From Prevotella sp. (GTDB lineage Bacteria; Bacteroidota; Bacteroidia; Bacteroidales; Bacteroidaceae): a stretch of DNA of 64,000 nt. Location of the stretch: NCBI GenBank assembly GCA_015060485.1, contig SUYI01000003.1, forward strand, positions 1 to 64,000, read 5' to 3'. A model generated the notes under the pieces. The model saw only the letters and a list, made by a program, of their open reading frames with translations. It had not been told where the DNA came from and searched no databases. The position numbers and the translations under genes are program-made. This document shows positions 15,614 to 24,867 of this stretch, one piece after another. Every line of letters starts with the position of its first letter. Position 1 is the stretch's first letter.

Positions 15614-17533
15614 TTACTGTTTTGTAATCACAACCTTGTTATTGCCAGCGTAGCTGATGTAGAGCTGGAACTTGTAGGTTCCTGCCTCGATGCTGAGGTT
15701 GCTGCCGTCCTGTGTGAGGTCGTTCTCGGCACCACCCCAGTTGATGGCCCAGTCGTGGTTGGCACGGAACTTGAACTCACCCGACACCTTATCGGTAGTG
15801 ACTTCCCAGCAACCAGCGTCCTTGTTGTACTCCATCTCCAGGTCGGAGCTCCACTCGTTGAAGCCACCAATCATGCTGATGCTTTCAATCTTCAGCAGGT
15901 TGTAGTGCATGTTGGCGAAGTCGAGGTTGATCTGGTAGAAGCCAGCACCCGGATCGGGGCAGTTCGGACCACCACCGTCGGTTAGCGAGCCACTGGTGGT
16001 GTCGCCGCTGACATACTCGAGGTCGTTGTCCCAGTTGTCGGCATTGGGCTTGAACTTGAACTCACCGTCGAGCCAGTAGTAGCCCTGGTACTTACCGTTG
16101 CCGTCGCCCAGCAGCAGGTGGTTGGTGCTCCAGCCGCCTTCGTTGCCAATCTCGTAGAAGTTGTCGGGATAGCCGTTGTCTTCCTTGACGGTGCAGCGGG
16201 CAGGAGTCTCGTCGCTGAGGAACAGGCGGATGACATAAGCACCGTCTTTCTCGAGCTGCAGGTTGGCGCCGTCCTGTACGAGGTCGTCCATGGTGCCACC
16301 CCAGTTGACGGCCCAGTCGTGGTTCAGTCGGAACTTGAACTCACCGGCATTCAGCGTCTCGCGAGCCTCCCAGCAGTTCATGATCTCGTTGTAGGTCATG
16401 TCGACGTCGGTATCCCAGGCGCCGCGAACGGAACCGATGATGCTGATCGAGGTTACTGCGGTGAGCTTGTAGGTCATCGCCTTCAGGTCAACCTGGACGA
16501 AGTAGAAGCCGGCAGGAACGGCGTCGATGTTAGGACCGCCGTCAGCGGTCAGCGTGCCACTGTAGGCATCGCCGGAGGCTTTCTCCCAGTCGCCGTCCCA
16601 GTTGTCCTTGTTGGGCTTGAACTTGAACTCGCCGTCCAGACGGAGGACAGCAGAGTAATAGCCGTTGCCGTCGCCGTGCAGCGGTTGGTTCACGCTCCAG
16701 CCACTCTCGTTGCCAATCTCATAGATGTACTCGTTGAAACCAACGGGTGTAGCCGTCCACGTCTGGTCGAGCATGTGGAAGGTGAGGTCGTAGAACAGGG
16801 CGTCCGGGTCGGCCACAATGACCAGATTGCCACCGGCATTCTTGTAGGCAAACTTACCCTCTTCCTCGCCAGCACTCAGACAGCCGCTCCAGTCGCCGCC
16901 AAGTCCGCTCTCGGGCGTCATCTTGAACTCGATGTTGCTGCCGTCTTCTGCAGCAGGGATGCGTACCTTGAAGACCGGGTTCACATAAGGATCGGTACCG
17001 TCGTTGGTCATCTTGTACGTCGTATCGGTGTTGTCCCATCCGTTGATGCTGCCAGTCAGGTAGTAGGCCATCTCGATGACGGGAGCCTGCGGAATGGCAC
17101 TCACATGGAACATGTCAGAGATGATCTTCACCGTGGTGGAGCCATTGTCGAGCCACGCGCTGACGGTAGCCTCGATGTCGCGTTGAATGGGGTTGCAGGT
17201 GTAGACCTTCTCTATGTAGGCCTGCAGGTCGGCAGTAGCCATCGTACCGTCGGCACCGATTTCGAAAGCCTCGTCGCCAAGAGTGAGCACGTACACCGGC
17301 GACAGCTTATAGTCGGCATCGGTCGATGTCGGAGCGGTGATATTGCACACCTTCACCCGCTCGTCAGTTATGCTGTTCAGGTCGATGACACCTACCGTCG
17401 TGACGCTGCCGTTACCAAACGACACCTGCTCGGGCTGTGGCACAACCTGTGGATTCAGCCAGTCTTTGTAGTCGTCGGTACAAGCTGCCAGCGACGCTAC
17501 AAATGCTATCAATGATAATATTTTCTTAATCAT
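15614..17533 (-). CDS. SusF/SusE-type surface glycan-binding lipoprotein
   Basis: 639 residues with a lipoprotein signal (KKILSLIAFVASLAAC). The body consists of beta-sandwich carbohydrate-binding repeats. An N-terminal SusE/F-type domain is followed by a unit YLTGSINGWD and then two near-duplicate blocks, each starting YEIGNE-GWS and containing LDGEFKFKPN-DNWD and GEFKFR-NHDWA-NWGG. Aromatic residues in these blocks are the usual alpha-glucan stacking platforms of SusE/SusF modules. It should sit on the cell surface beside SusCD and hold starch or maltodextrin. It is the fourth gene of the operon, 18 bp after the susE-like stop. The high similarity of the two blocks suggests a recent internal duplication. 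Confidence 0.85.
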   Translation of the reverse strand: MIKKILSLIAFVASLAACTDDYKDWLNPQVVPQPEQVSFGNGSVTTVGVIDLNSITDERVKVCNITAPTSTDADYKLSPVYVLTLGDEAFEIGADGTMATADLQAYIEKVYTCNPIQRDIEATVSAWLDNGSTTVKIISDMFHVSAIPQAPVIEMAYYLTGSINGWDNTDTTYKMTNDGTDPYVNPVFKVRIPAAEDGSNIEFKMTPESGLGGDWSGCLSAGEEEGKFAYKNAGGNLVIVADPDALFYDLTFHMLDQTWTATPVGFNEYIYEIGNESGWSVNQPLHGDGNGYYSAVLRLDGEFKFKPNKDNWDGDWEKASGDAYSGTLTADGGPNIDAVPAGFYFVQVDLKAMTYKLTAVTSISIIGSVRGAWDTDVDMTYNEIMNCWEARETLNAGEFKFRLNHDWAVNWGGTMDDLVQDGANLQLEKDGAYVIRLFLSDETPARCTVKEDNGYPDNFYEIGNEGGWSTNHLLLGDGNGKYQGYYWLDGEFKFKPNADNWDNDLEYVSGDTTSGSLTDGGGPNCPDPGAGFYQINLDFANMHYNLLKIESISMIGGFNEWSSDLEMEYNKDAGCWEVTTDKVSGEFKFRANHDWAINWGGAENDLTQDGSNLSIEAGTYKFQLYISYAGNNKVVITKQ

Positions 17534-17551
17534 AATCGTTTATGCTTAAAA

Positions 17552-18793
17552 TTACTGTTTGATGAAACGGATGTAGCCCGTAATATCGTTGAAGATAATC
17601 ATGTAGGAACCAGTCTCGGCAATAACGAGGTTGGCACCGTTGCTGACACCATAGGCATACATGCCCTCAGAGTAGTTGACGAACACGCCGCCCTTGTTGA
17701 AGTCCCAGGAACCGGCCTGCTTGATCTTCACCTCGTCACCGGCAGCAAAGTCGTGGACGATGTACCAGTCGTGGTTCTCCCAACCGGTAGAGCACGGTGT
17801 CATGTCGGTGTCGCCCCAGCCGTTGAACGAGCCGGAGATGGCCATGCCGTCGTAGACCTTGGCAGAACCGTCGTAAGGCTCGACGGTCAGGGCTGTGGTT
17901 TCCTTTTCGTCTTCAACCTTTGCCAACTCAGCAGTATTCAGCGTAATCTTGTAGAGACCAGCAGCAGGAACTTTGATGTCACCGGAACCACCGTTGTTCT
18001 TCACGAATGTACCGAAGGCTGCGCCCTGTCCAATCTGTGCTGCCCAGTTGTCGTCGAGTGCACCGCGAAGCTTGAAGCCGCCGCCGCCCAAATAGCCAAT
18101 CCACTGGATTTCACCCTGACCGGTCCTGGTGTCGTACACCTGGTCTTCAATGGTCTGCATCGGGATAACGCACTTACCCATGTCGCCACCCCAGGAGCCG
18201 TCGGCAATATCGGCACCGATGAGCCACCAGATCTCAGGATCAGCTTCCTTCAATACTCTGTAATACGGTGCGGTCATCAGGGTAATGACGTTGGAATAGA
18301 TGACGCCATACTCTTTGAACGACGCGTCGCGTACGGCAGACTTGATGCGGATGGAGAGCGGCAGGGAAGCAGGAACAGACTCCTCAGTCCAGCCATACAT
18401 CTCCAGCAAGGTGAGGTTCAGATTCTCAGGATTGATTTCCACGTTCTGACCGCTGCTGTAAGTCTCGTTCAGCACAAAGTGGTCTGCTCCGCTATTGTCT
18501 TCGGCATTGGCGTCGAAGGCTTTGGTGAAATTGCCTGTCGGCGAGATTTCTACCCAATAGGTGGGTACGACGGGAGCATTGAAGTCGTTATATGGAGTGG
18601 GTTGTGACCAACTGAGCACAATGGGTGCGCTGGTCTTCTCCAAGTCAATGGTTCCGTTGACACTCGGCTCGTTGAGCACGAACGTCGTTGGCTGGGTCAG
18701 CGTGGGGTTCGACTCGTTGTCGTCCTTACACGAAGTAAAGAGCGACAGACCCGCAGCGGCCAGCAGTATTGTTGATTTGAATATTGTCTTCAT
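17552..18793 (-). CDS. SusE-type surface glycan-binding lipoprotein
   Basis: About 413 residues. The lipoprotein signal ends in SLFTSC, followed by a SusE-like N-terminal domain (PIVLSWSQPTPYNDFN, YWVEISPTGNF) and C-terminal sandwich modules with the pattern ISGSFNGWGDTDM and AGDEVKIKQAGSWDFN seen in starch-binding SusE/SusF proteins. I use the ATG at 18793 (MKTIFKSTILLAA); the extended frame upstream starts from TTG at 18802. The gene follows susD by 34 bp and precedes the SusF-like gene. Predicted role: surface capture of alpha-glucans with the SusCD importer. Confidence 0.85.
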   Translation of the reverse strand: MKTIFKSTILLAAAGLSLFTSCKDDNESNPTLTQPTTFVLNEPSVNGTIDLEKTSAPIVLSWSQPTPYNDFNAPVVPTYWVEISPTGNFTKAFDANAEDNSGADHFVLNETYSSGQNVEINPENLNLTLLEMYGWTEESVPASLPLSIRIKSAVRDASFKEYGVIYSNVITLMTAPYYRVLKEADPEIWWLIGADIADGSWGGDMGKCVIPMQTIEDQVYDTRTGQGEIQWIGYLGGGGFKLRGALDDNWAAQIGQGAAFGTFVKNNGGSGDIKVPAAGLYKITLNTAELAKVEDEKETTALTVEPYDGSAKVYDGMAISGSFNGWGDTDMTPCSTGWENHDWYIVHDFAAGDEVKIKQAGSWDFNKGGVFVNYSEGMYAYGVSNGANLVIAETGSYMIIFNDITGYIRFIKQ

Positions 18794-18827
18794 AATTATC
18801 AATTATCAATTGTTAATTGTCAATTAA

Positions 18828-20441
18828 TTAGTAGCCTTCGTTCTGCTTCAGGTTGGGATTAGCAGTCATGTCAGACGAAGGAAGAGCAAACAGGTTGCGG
18901 AATGCAGGCAGGCTGGCACCACCTTGTGAGCCACCCTTCCATTCCCACAGATAGCTGCCGCTGTTGTTGCCGCCATAGAGTCCGAAACGGATCAAGTCGG
19001 TGCGACGGAAACCCTCGAAATAGAGCTCACGGGCACGCTCGTCAAGAACCTGCTGCAGGGTGCATGAACCCAAAATCGGGGTATTTGCACGCTGACGGAG
19101 CGCATTGATATAACTAAGACCTGTGGAGCTGGTCGAACCGCCGTTAATACGGGCATCAGCCTCAGCAGCAATCAGATAAGCCTCGGCAGAGCGCATCAGG
19201 AAGTAGTCTGCATCGGGGAAGGCTGTGCTGCGCGGGGTAGCACCAGTGGAGTAGGTGTTACGGAACTTGCCGACAGAGTAGCCTGAAGCGAAATCGCCAG
19301 GAGTCTCGACAGCCAGAGTGCGGTCAATGCCGTAGAACAGCGCGCGGTCGTCACCGGCTGCCGTAACCATGCCTTGGATGTTGACAGCGGGAGCATCGCC
19401 ATTGGGGAAGAATTTCTCCACCAACTGGCGGCGTGCACGGTTACCAGCCCAGAACTTACCCACCATACCGAAGTCGCCGTTGACGTCCATGTCCTCCTTC
19501 CAGGCGGAAGACATCAGGAACATAGATGTACCGTAGCTGGTGGTCAGCAGACCATCGCATAATAGTGGCAGAACGGCCTCGACAGAAGCTCCGTTTTCGC
19601 CGTTGTCGCCCATGAAGAGCATCTGGTAGGCGCTCCATCCGTTGGTGCCTTGGGTCCACAGCTTGTGAGGACCGTTGATGACCTTCTCGGCATACTCCTT
19701 GGCTTCGTTCCAACGGGCAGTGCCGGTATAGACCTCAGCATTCAGGTAGAGACGGGCCAGCAACAGGTTGGCAGCATCCTGGTCAGCGCGGCCATAGCCG
19801 GCATCCTTGCTGGTACGAGCTGCCGGAGCCTGCATCTGACCAACGCACTCCTTTAACTCACTCTCAATCCAGGCAAAGAGTTCAGCACGCTGAATCTGGG
19901 GAGGAGGAGTAGACATCAGAGCCGTAGCAAACGGCACGTTGCCAAAAGCATCCATCAGGTGATAGTAGTACATGGCGCGGAGGAAACGAACCTCAGCCTC
20001 ACGGGCTGCGTCGACACCGGCACAGACATCCAGATAGTGGTTGCAGAAGGCAATACTGGTGTAGAGACGGTTGTAGAAACCTTCCAGCATAGGATGGCTG
20101 GAACCCCATGAGTTGTAGTTAAACTCGGGAATACCAGGGTCACCCCAGGCACAGATAGCCTCATCGGTAGTCAGCTCGTTGGAGTTCCACAGCTGACGGA
20201 CAAAACCAGTGGTACCACCGTCCAGACGGTCGATGTCACAGTCGTCGGTGTCACCGCCATAGTTGCCGGAGACGGCCATCGTGGCATAGCATTTCGTAAA
20301 GAGTTCCGGCTCGCTGGGAGTCATCGTAGAACTGGGATCGATAGGCGTGACATCCAGGTCTTTGGTGCAAGAACTCAGTCCTGCTACAGCAAAAGCAACT
20401 GCTGCAACGGGAATTATATTTTTGAAATATCTTAAGTTCAT
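18828..20441 (-). CDS. susD: SusD/RagB-family nutrient-binding lipoprotein
   Basis: 537 residues with a lipoprotein signal (VAFAVAGLSSC) and the SusD/RagB fold. It shows the TPR-like helices around AREAEVRFLRAMYYYHLMDA, FGNVPF, and the C-terminal RxxELYFEGFRRTDLIRFG signature. SusD proteins lie as a lid over the SusC barrel and present oligosaccharides to it. It follows susC by 44 bp. The neighbouring GH97, pullulanase and MalQ genes point to maltodextrin or starch as the ligand. Substrate assignment is by context. Confidence 0.93.
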   Translation of the reverse strand: MNLRYFKNIIPVAAVAFAVAGLSSCTKDLDVTPIDPSSTMTPSEPELFTKCYATMAVSGNYGGDTDDCDIDRLDGGTTGFVRQLWNSNELTTDEAICAWGDPGIPEFNYNSWGSSHPMLEGFYNRLYTSIAFCNHYLDVCAGVDAAREAEVRFLRAMYYYHLMDAFGNVPFATALMSTPPPQIQRAELFAWIESELKECVGQMQAPAARTSKDAGYGRADQDAANLLLARLYLNAEVYTGTARWNEAKEYAEKVINGPHKLWTQGTNGWSAYQMLFMGDNGENGASVEAVLPLLCDGLLTTSYGTSMFLMSSAWKEDMDVNGDFGMVGKFWAGNRARRQLVEKFFPNGDAPAVNIQGMVTAAGDDRALFYGIDRTLAVETPGDFASGYSVGKFRNTYSTGATPRSTAFPDADYFLMRSAEAYLIAAEADARINGGSTSSTGLSYINALRQRANTPILGSCTLQQVLDERARELYFEGFRRTDLIRFGLYGGNNSGSYLWEWKGGSQGGASLPAFRNLFALPSSDMTANPNLKQNEGY

Positions 20442-20485
20442 AATCGTATTTTTTACTTTTTTACTTTTTTACCTTTTCACCTTAA

Positions 20486-23400
20486 TTAGAAGTTCAGGTT
20501 CAGACCGCATTGGAGGGTAAACGGACGAGGATAAATCTCGTTATCGATACCACCGAACACTTCAGGATCCAGACCATCATACTTGGTGATGGTAAACACA
20601 TTGGTAGCAGCCAGATAGATGCGGCCAGCGAGACCATTGTAGTTGCCGCCCTTGAAGAGATTCTCGAAAGAATAGCCCAATGTGATGTTGTCACACTTCA
20701 GGAAAGAACCGTTACGAACAAAGTAGTCGGTCTTGACGTAATCGTAGGTTGTCCATCCGTTCCTGACGGCCTCGGGGGTGACGTTCTGCAGGTAATTGAA
20801 CGATGCGTCATAGCGCATGGCGACGTTCGAGAAACCTGCACCGCGATCCCAATATACGTAGTTGTCGAAGCTGGCGCGCAGTCCGAAGCCAAGGTCCCAG
20901 TTCTTCACCTGAATACGTGAACTCAGACCAGCAGTGTAAGGAGCAGCGGGGCTCTTGTAGAAATAACGGTCGGCATCGTTGATAACACCATCTGCGTTAC
21001 GGTCGACATAAACGCCCTCAAGGGGTTTGCCATCGGCATCATAAACCTGCTGGAACACATAGAATGAGCGGGCGGGATAGCCTACGGCATGTGCCTGGAT
21101 CTGATTACCGGTACCTGCGCTGATGCCACCTGTCATGATGATGTCGCCCTCGCCAGTCAGCTCTGTAATCTTGTTCTTATTGTAGGTGAAGTTGGCAGTA
21201 ACCTCCCACTGAACATCCTCTGTCTGGATGGGACGAACAGTCAGAGAGGCCTCAATACCTCTGTTCTCCAAAGAACCGATGTTGCTCTTCACCTGGTTAC
21301 GGAAGTTAGAACCAGCCGATACGGTAGCATCGTTGATCAGGTCGGTGGTCTTACGATAGTAGTAGTCCACACTACCACTCAGACGGTTGTGGAAGAAACT
21401 GAAGTCCAAACCGGCATTCCAGGTCGTTGTGGTTTCCCACTTCAGATCCTGGTTGTAAGCATCCGGGCGGTAGAGTATACCAGCGTCGTTGATACCAACG
21501 AGCGGATAGCGGCCATTGGTGCTGGTGGTATTGACATTGTAGGTGGCAAAGTAGTTGTAGTTACCAATGCCGTCCTGCTGACCGGTCTTACCCCAGCCCA
21601 GACGAAGCTTGAGTTCGTCCATCCATTTGACGTTTTTCAGGAAGGCCTCTTCGTTGATCTTCCAACCGAGAGCCACAGAGGGGAATGTTGCCCAGTGCTC
21701 CTTGAAGCGGCTGGAACCGTCGCGACGGACGGTGGCTGTGATCATATAGCGGTCGAAGGCAATGTAGTTGGCACGTCCGAAGAACGATACCAGATAGCTC
21801 TCCTGCTTCCACTCGCTGCTGCTTGACGAGAAAGCAGTGCCACGCAGGGCTGCCAAGGTAGGATCGTCGACCACCTTGCCATCGACGAGCGAAGTACCGT
21901 AGGTCTGCGGATAGAGGCTTTCATAAGCTGAATTGCCCCAATACTTGTTGTGGCTCCACTCGTAACCCACCATGATGTCGAAGTGCTGGGTCTTGAGGAA
22001 GTCCTTATAGTACTGTGCGTATGCCGAGAAAGTAAGGTTGTACTTGCTTTCCTTCGAGAAACCGCTGTTACCATAATAGTAATTTGATGAGCCCCAGGGA
22101 GCCAGGTCTGTCATCTCTTTACCGTTGGCCCAGTCGCCACTGGCATTGGCATGGAGGCGCAAATCCTCGAAACCATGAATCTGATAGTCAACCTCGACAT
22201 TACCAATATAGTCGTATGAGTTGGCACGCTGGTTGCGCTCGTGAAGCATGGCTACAGGGTTCTTGCCAGGACCGGTTGCAATAATGGCGCGGTCGATGGT
22301 GTAATCGTTATAGGCAGAACCGTCGCCGCCCCACTGGTAGAAACCGCGGAAATCCTTATACTCTGGCCAGCTGCTGGTAACGAACTGTGTCGGGTCGAAG
22401 CGGACAGCCTCACTAATAGCACCCGTGTTCGCATAGCGGTTGTGAGAGTACATGAACTTACCGTTGATATTGAATTTCAGATGATCGTCCAACAACGAGG
22501 GGTTCAAGGTCACACTGGCCGTGGTACGCTGGAAGTTAGAGGTCTTCAGAATACCATTCTGGTCAGTATAGCCTGCACTGATGCGATAAGGCATGTGCTT
22601 CAGACCACCCTGAACGGTGATGTTGTGGTCGCTGCTGATGGCAGAGTGGAAAACCTCATCCTGCCAGTCGGTATTGCCGAGGCCTAACAGCTGAGCTGCT
22701 GAAGAGTCATCACCGTAGTAGTCAAGGATGAATTTGCGATACTCGTAGCCATCGAGCACGTCGAGCTTGTTACGCTTCACAGAATAGGAAACGTTACCGT
22801 TGTAACTCACCTTGGGAGCCTGACCTTGACGGCCCTTCTTCGTGGTGATGATGATGACACCGTTAGAACCGCGGCTACCATAAATAGCAGTAGCTGAAGC
22901 ATCCTTCAGCACGGTGAACGACTCGATATCGTTCGGGTTAACCATCGACAGGGCATTGGGAGAACCCTTCACACCCTGGCGGTCCATAGCCAGACCGTCA
23001 ATCACAATCAACGGGTCGTTAGAGGCATTCAGTGACGAACCGCCACGAATACGGATGGTACTGCTTCCACCAGGAGTACCACCATCGCTGGTTACGTTCA
23101 CACCGGCAATCTTACCCTGCATCATGTCCTGAGCACTGACAATCAAACCATGGTTCTTCTCATCTGGTTTGATGGCTGTCACAGAACCTGTAAGGTCGTT
23201 CTTACGGGCGACACCATAACCGATGACTACCACCTCGTTCAGCAGTGCAGCATCGTCTTGCAGCACAACCACCACATTGGGCGCTGCCTTGACGGTTGCA
23301 GTCTGATAACCGATGTAGCTGACGGTGATGTCAGCGCCTTGATTGGCCTTGAGGACGAAATTACCGTCGAAATCCGTAACGGTAGCGATTTGTGTGTTCG

Positions 23401-23554
23401 CTACACGTACCGTCGCACCGATAATCGGTTCGTCCTGAGCATCTTTCACATGGCCTTTGACTTCAATCTGAGCAAAGGCGCCTACCGATAGGAATAGCCC
23501 AAATAAAAGGGCAAGCATCCTAAACGGAATCTTAATGTTTACTTGCTTCATCAT
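20486..23554 (-). CDS. susC: SusC/RagA-family TonB-linked outer membrane transporter
   Basis: 1,022 residues. After a signal peptide ending in VGAFAQ there is a CarboxypepD_reg-like domain (IEVKGHVKDAQDEPIIGATV), then the plug with NEVVVIGYGVARKNDLTGSV as TonB-box/plug start, SLNASNDPLIVIDGLAMDR, and the SusC signature VLKDASATAIYGSRGSNGVI. The rest forms the 22-strand barrel and ends with the aromatic CGLNLNF. It imports oligosaccharides bound by SusD using TonB energy. It heads the operon. Its promoter carries a TACCTTTG -7 box with an FNR-type palindrome at the start of transcription and a LacI-type operator further upstream. Two adjacent ATGs (23554, 23551) are both possible. Confidence 0.95.
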   Translation of the reverse strand: MMKQVNIKIPFRMLALLFGLFLSVGAFAQIEVKGHVKDAQDEPIIGATVRVANTQIATVTDFDGNFVLKANQGADITVSYIGYQTATVKAAPNVVVVLQDDAALLNEVVVIGYGVARKNDLTGSVTAIKPDEKNHGLIVSAQDMMQGKIAGVNVTSDGGTPGGSSTIRIRGGSSLNASNDPLIVIDGLAMDRQGVKGSPNALSMVNPNDIESFTVLKDASATAIYGSRGSNGVIIITTKKGRQGQAPKVSYNGNVSYSVKRNKLDVLDGYEYRKFILDYYGDDSSAAQLLGLGNTDWQDEVFHSAISSDHNITVQGGLKHMPYRISAGYTDQNGILKTSNFQRTTASVTLNPSLLDDHLKFNINGKFMYSHNRYANTGAISEAVRFDPTQFVTSSWPEYKDFRGFYQWGGDGSAYNDYTIDRAIIATGPGKNPVAMLHERNQRANSYDYIGNVEVDYQIHGFEDLRLHANASGDWANGKEMTDLAPWGSSNYYYGNSGFSKESKYNLTFSAYAQYYKDFLKTQHFDIMVGYEWSHNKYWGNSAYESLYPQTYGTSLVDGKVVDDPTLAALRGTAFSSSSSEWKQESYLVSFFGRANYIAFDRYMITATVRRDGSSRFKEHWATFPSVALGWKINEEAFLKNVKWMDELKLRLGWGKTGQQDGIGNYNYFATYNVNTTSTNGRYPLVGINDAGILYRPDAYNQDLKWETTTTWNAGLDFSFFHNRLSGSVDYYYRKTTDLINDATVSAGSNFRNQVKSNIGSLENRGIEASLTVRPIQTEDVQWEVTANFTYNKNKITELTGEGDIIMTGGISAGTGNQIQAHAVGYPARSFYVFQQVYDADGKPLEGVYVDRNADGVINDADRYFYKSPAAPYTAGLSSRIQVKNWDLGFGLRASFDNYVYWDRGAGFSNVAMRYDASFNYLQNVTPEAVRNGWTTYDYVKTDYFVRNGSFLKCDNITLGYSFENLFKGGNYNGLAGRIYLAATNVFTITKYDGLDPEVFGGIDNEIYPRPFTLQCGLNLNF

Positions 23555-23604
23555 TTAATTTTTAAAGTTAGTATACTATTTAAGTTCTCAATAATCCAAC
23601 GGGA

Positions 23605-23618
23605 TTGATTTAAATCAA
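23605..23618. promoter_or_regulatory. FNR/CRP-type palindrome at the susC transcription start
   Basis: TTGATTTAAATCAA, a perfect 14-bp palindrome identical to the FNR consensus TTGATnnnnATCAA. It lies 3-16 bp downstream of the susC -7 box, where a bound protein would block transcription. The same palindrome occurs upstream of the fimbrial operon. Confidence 0.5.
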
Positions 23619-23621
23619 GGG

Positions 23622-23629
23622 CAAAGGTA
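23622..23629 (-). promoter_or_regulatory. -7 box of the susCDEF operon
   Basis: TACCTTTG on the minus strand, followed by C, matches TAnnTTTG(C). No TTTG stands at the usual -33 distance, as expected for an activated promoter. Confidence 0.6.
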
Positions 23630-23684
23630 GGAATTTTTTGATTACGTTGATACTTTTTTTGAAATAAATACGTTATATAGAATG

Positions 23685-23698
23685 TGCAAACGTTTGCA
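23685..23698. promoter_or_regulatory. LacI-type operator between susC and the regulator gene
   Basis: TGCAAACGTTTGCA, a perfect 14-bp palindrome with the central CG typical of LacI/GalR operators. Its centre (23691.5) is exactly midway between the divergent -7 boxes (55 nt to each). A close copy, TGCAAGCGATTGCA, lies before malQ. Confidence 0.7.
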
Positions 23699-23753
23699 TT
23701 GATGTAAATTAATAATTAGATAAGGTAAAGAAACAACGAACGAAACTTTTCAA

Positions 23754-23761
23754 TATCTTTG
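23754..23761 (+). promoter_or_regulatory. -7 box of the LacI-type regulator gene
   Basis: TATCTTTG followed by C, 23 bp before the ATG at 23785. No TTTG is seen at -33. Confidence 0.6.
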
Positions 23762-23784
23762 CAGAAGAAAAAGCTGAAAACCTG

Positions 23785-24810
23785 ATGAAAGAGAATGCTC
23801 CATTGACAATGAAGGACATAGCCCGCGAACTGGGTATCAGCGTGGCTACGGTGTCACGTGCACTGAAGAATTCACCCCGCATCTCGGCTGAGCGGCGGGC
23901 TGCCATTCAGCAGTATGCCCGTGAGCATAACTTCATACCGAATGTGCTGGCAGAGTCGCTGCGCCACTCTCGCGTGCAGCCCATCAGGATAATTGGAGTA
24001 ATAGTCCCCAATTTCGTGCATTATTATTTTGCTTCGGTGTTGGCTGGTATCGAGGAAGAGGCGGCTAAGCGCGGCTATCGGATCATGGTTGCCACCAGTC
24101 AGGAACAATATGAACGCGAGGTAGACATCTGCCGGTGGTTCTATGAGAACAAGGTGTGTGGAGTCATCGTGTCGCAAGCCAAAGACACAAAGGACTATCG
24201 GCATTTCCTGCAACTGATGGAGGCGGGCATACCGCTGGTATTCTATGATAGAATATGTACGGGCGTGAACGCGAGCCGAGTGGTGGTCGACGACTACATG
24301 GGTGCCTTCAATGCCGTGACACATCTGATAGCGACAGGCTGCACACGTATTGCCTTCTTCGGATCGGCCATGACAATGGAGATATCGAAGAACCGCTTTA
24401 ACGGCTATAAGGATGCCTTGCTGAAGAATGGCATTCCTTATGATGAGGCGCTGACACGCATCTGCGACAACCGGGACGATGCAGAGACCATTGCTCCGGA
24501 ACTGTTGCAGATGGAGACACCTCCCAACGGATTCTTTGCCGTCAACGACGATACGGCCATCGGTATTCTGTATACTGCCAAGCGCATGGGATTTCGGGTG
24601 CCTGAGGATATCAGCATCTGTGGATTCACCAATGGCTATCGTGCCATTGCCTGCGAACCGATGCTTACGACCGTAGAACAGCGTGGCGTGAAAGTGGGCG
24701 AGGAGGCTGCCGACATCCTGATAGGTCAGGTGGAGGGCACCATTCCCCGCGAAAAGGCAGAACGTCGCATCGTCCGCACCAGACTCGTCATCCGAGGAAC
24801 TACTAGATAG
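23785..24810 (+). CDS. LacI/GalR-family transcriptional regulator of the alpha-glucan locus
   Basis: 341 residues. The N-terminal HTH is canonical (MKDIARELGISVATVSRAL followed by KNSPRISAERRAAIQQYA), then comes the hinge and a periplasmic-binding-protein-like effector domain (IRIIGVIVPNFVHYYFASVL, GFFAVNDDTAIGILYTAK, ISICGFTNGY). It probably binds the TGCAAACGTTTGCA palindrome 87 bp upstream and a near copy before malQ, and senses a maltodextrin-derived sugar. In Bacteroides thetaiotaomicron starch genes are controlled by the unrelated SusR. LacI-type control here is a different arrangement. The operator position, about -76 from each predicted start, suggests activation rather than simple repression. 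The last codons enter a 9-bp CTAG repeat array. Confidence 0.92.
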   Translation: MKENAPLTMKDIARELGISVATVSRALKNSPRISAERRAAIQQYAREHNFIPNVLAESLRHSRVQPIRIIGVIVPNFVHYYFASVLAGIEEEAAKRGYRIMVATSQEQYEREVDICRWFYENKVCGVIVSQAKDTKDYRHFLQLMEAGIPLVFYDRICTGVNASRVVVDDYMGAFNAVTHLIATGCTRIAFFGSAMTMEISKNRFNGYKDALLKNGIPYDEALTRICDNRDDAETIAPELLQMETPPNGFFAVNDDTAIGILYTAKRMGFRVPEDISICGFTNGYRAIACEPMLTTVEQRGVKVGEEAADILIGQVEGTIPREKAERRIVRTRLVIRGTTR

Positions 24811-24856
24811 ACTAGTATTCCTAGTATAACTAGTATGACTAGAACGACTAGATAAA
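24803..24856. repeat. Six CTAG units at exact 9-bp period
   Basis: CTAG occurs at 24803, 24812, 24821, 24830, 24839 and 24848, each 9 bp apart, with units such as CTAGTATTC, CTAGTATAA and CTAGTATGA. The array begins in the last codons of the regulator gene and runs into the short gap before the MFS gene. Confidence 0.8.
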
Positions 24857-24867
24857 AGACATAAGAT

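Noticed and set aside
16118..17515. 465-codon open frame on the plus strand opposite the SusF-like gene
   Set aside because: It is antisense to a clear repetitive lipoprotein gene, lacks any domain, and is explained by codon bias of the real gene. The same holds for 17753-18607 and 21089-21826.
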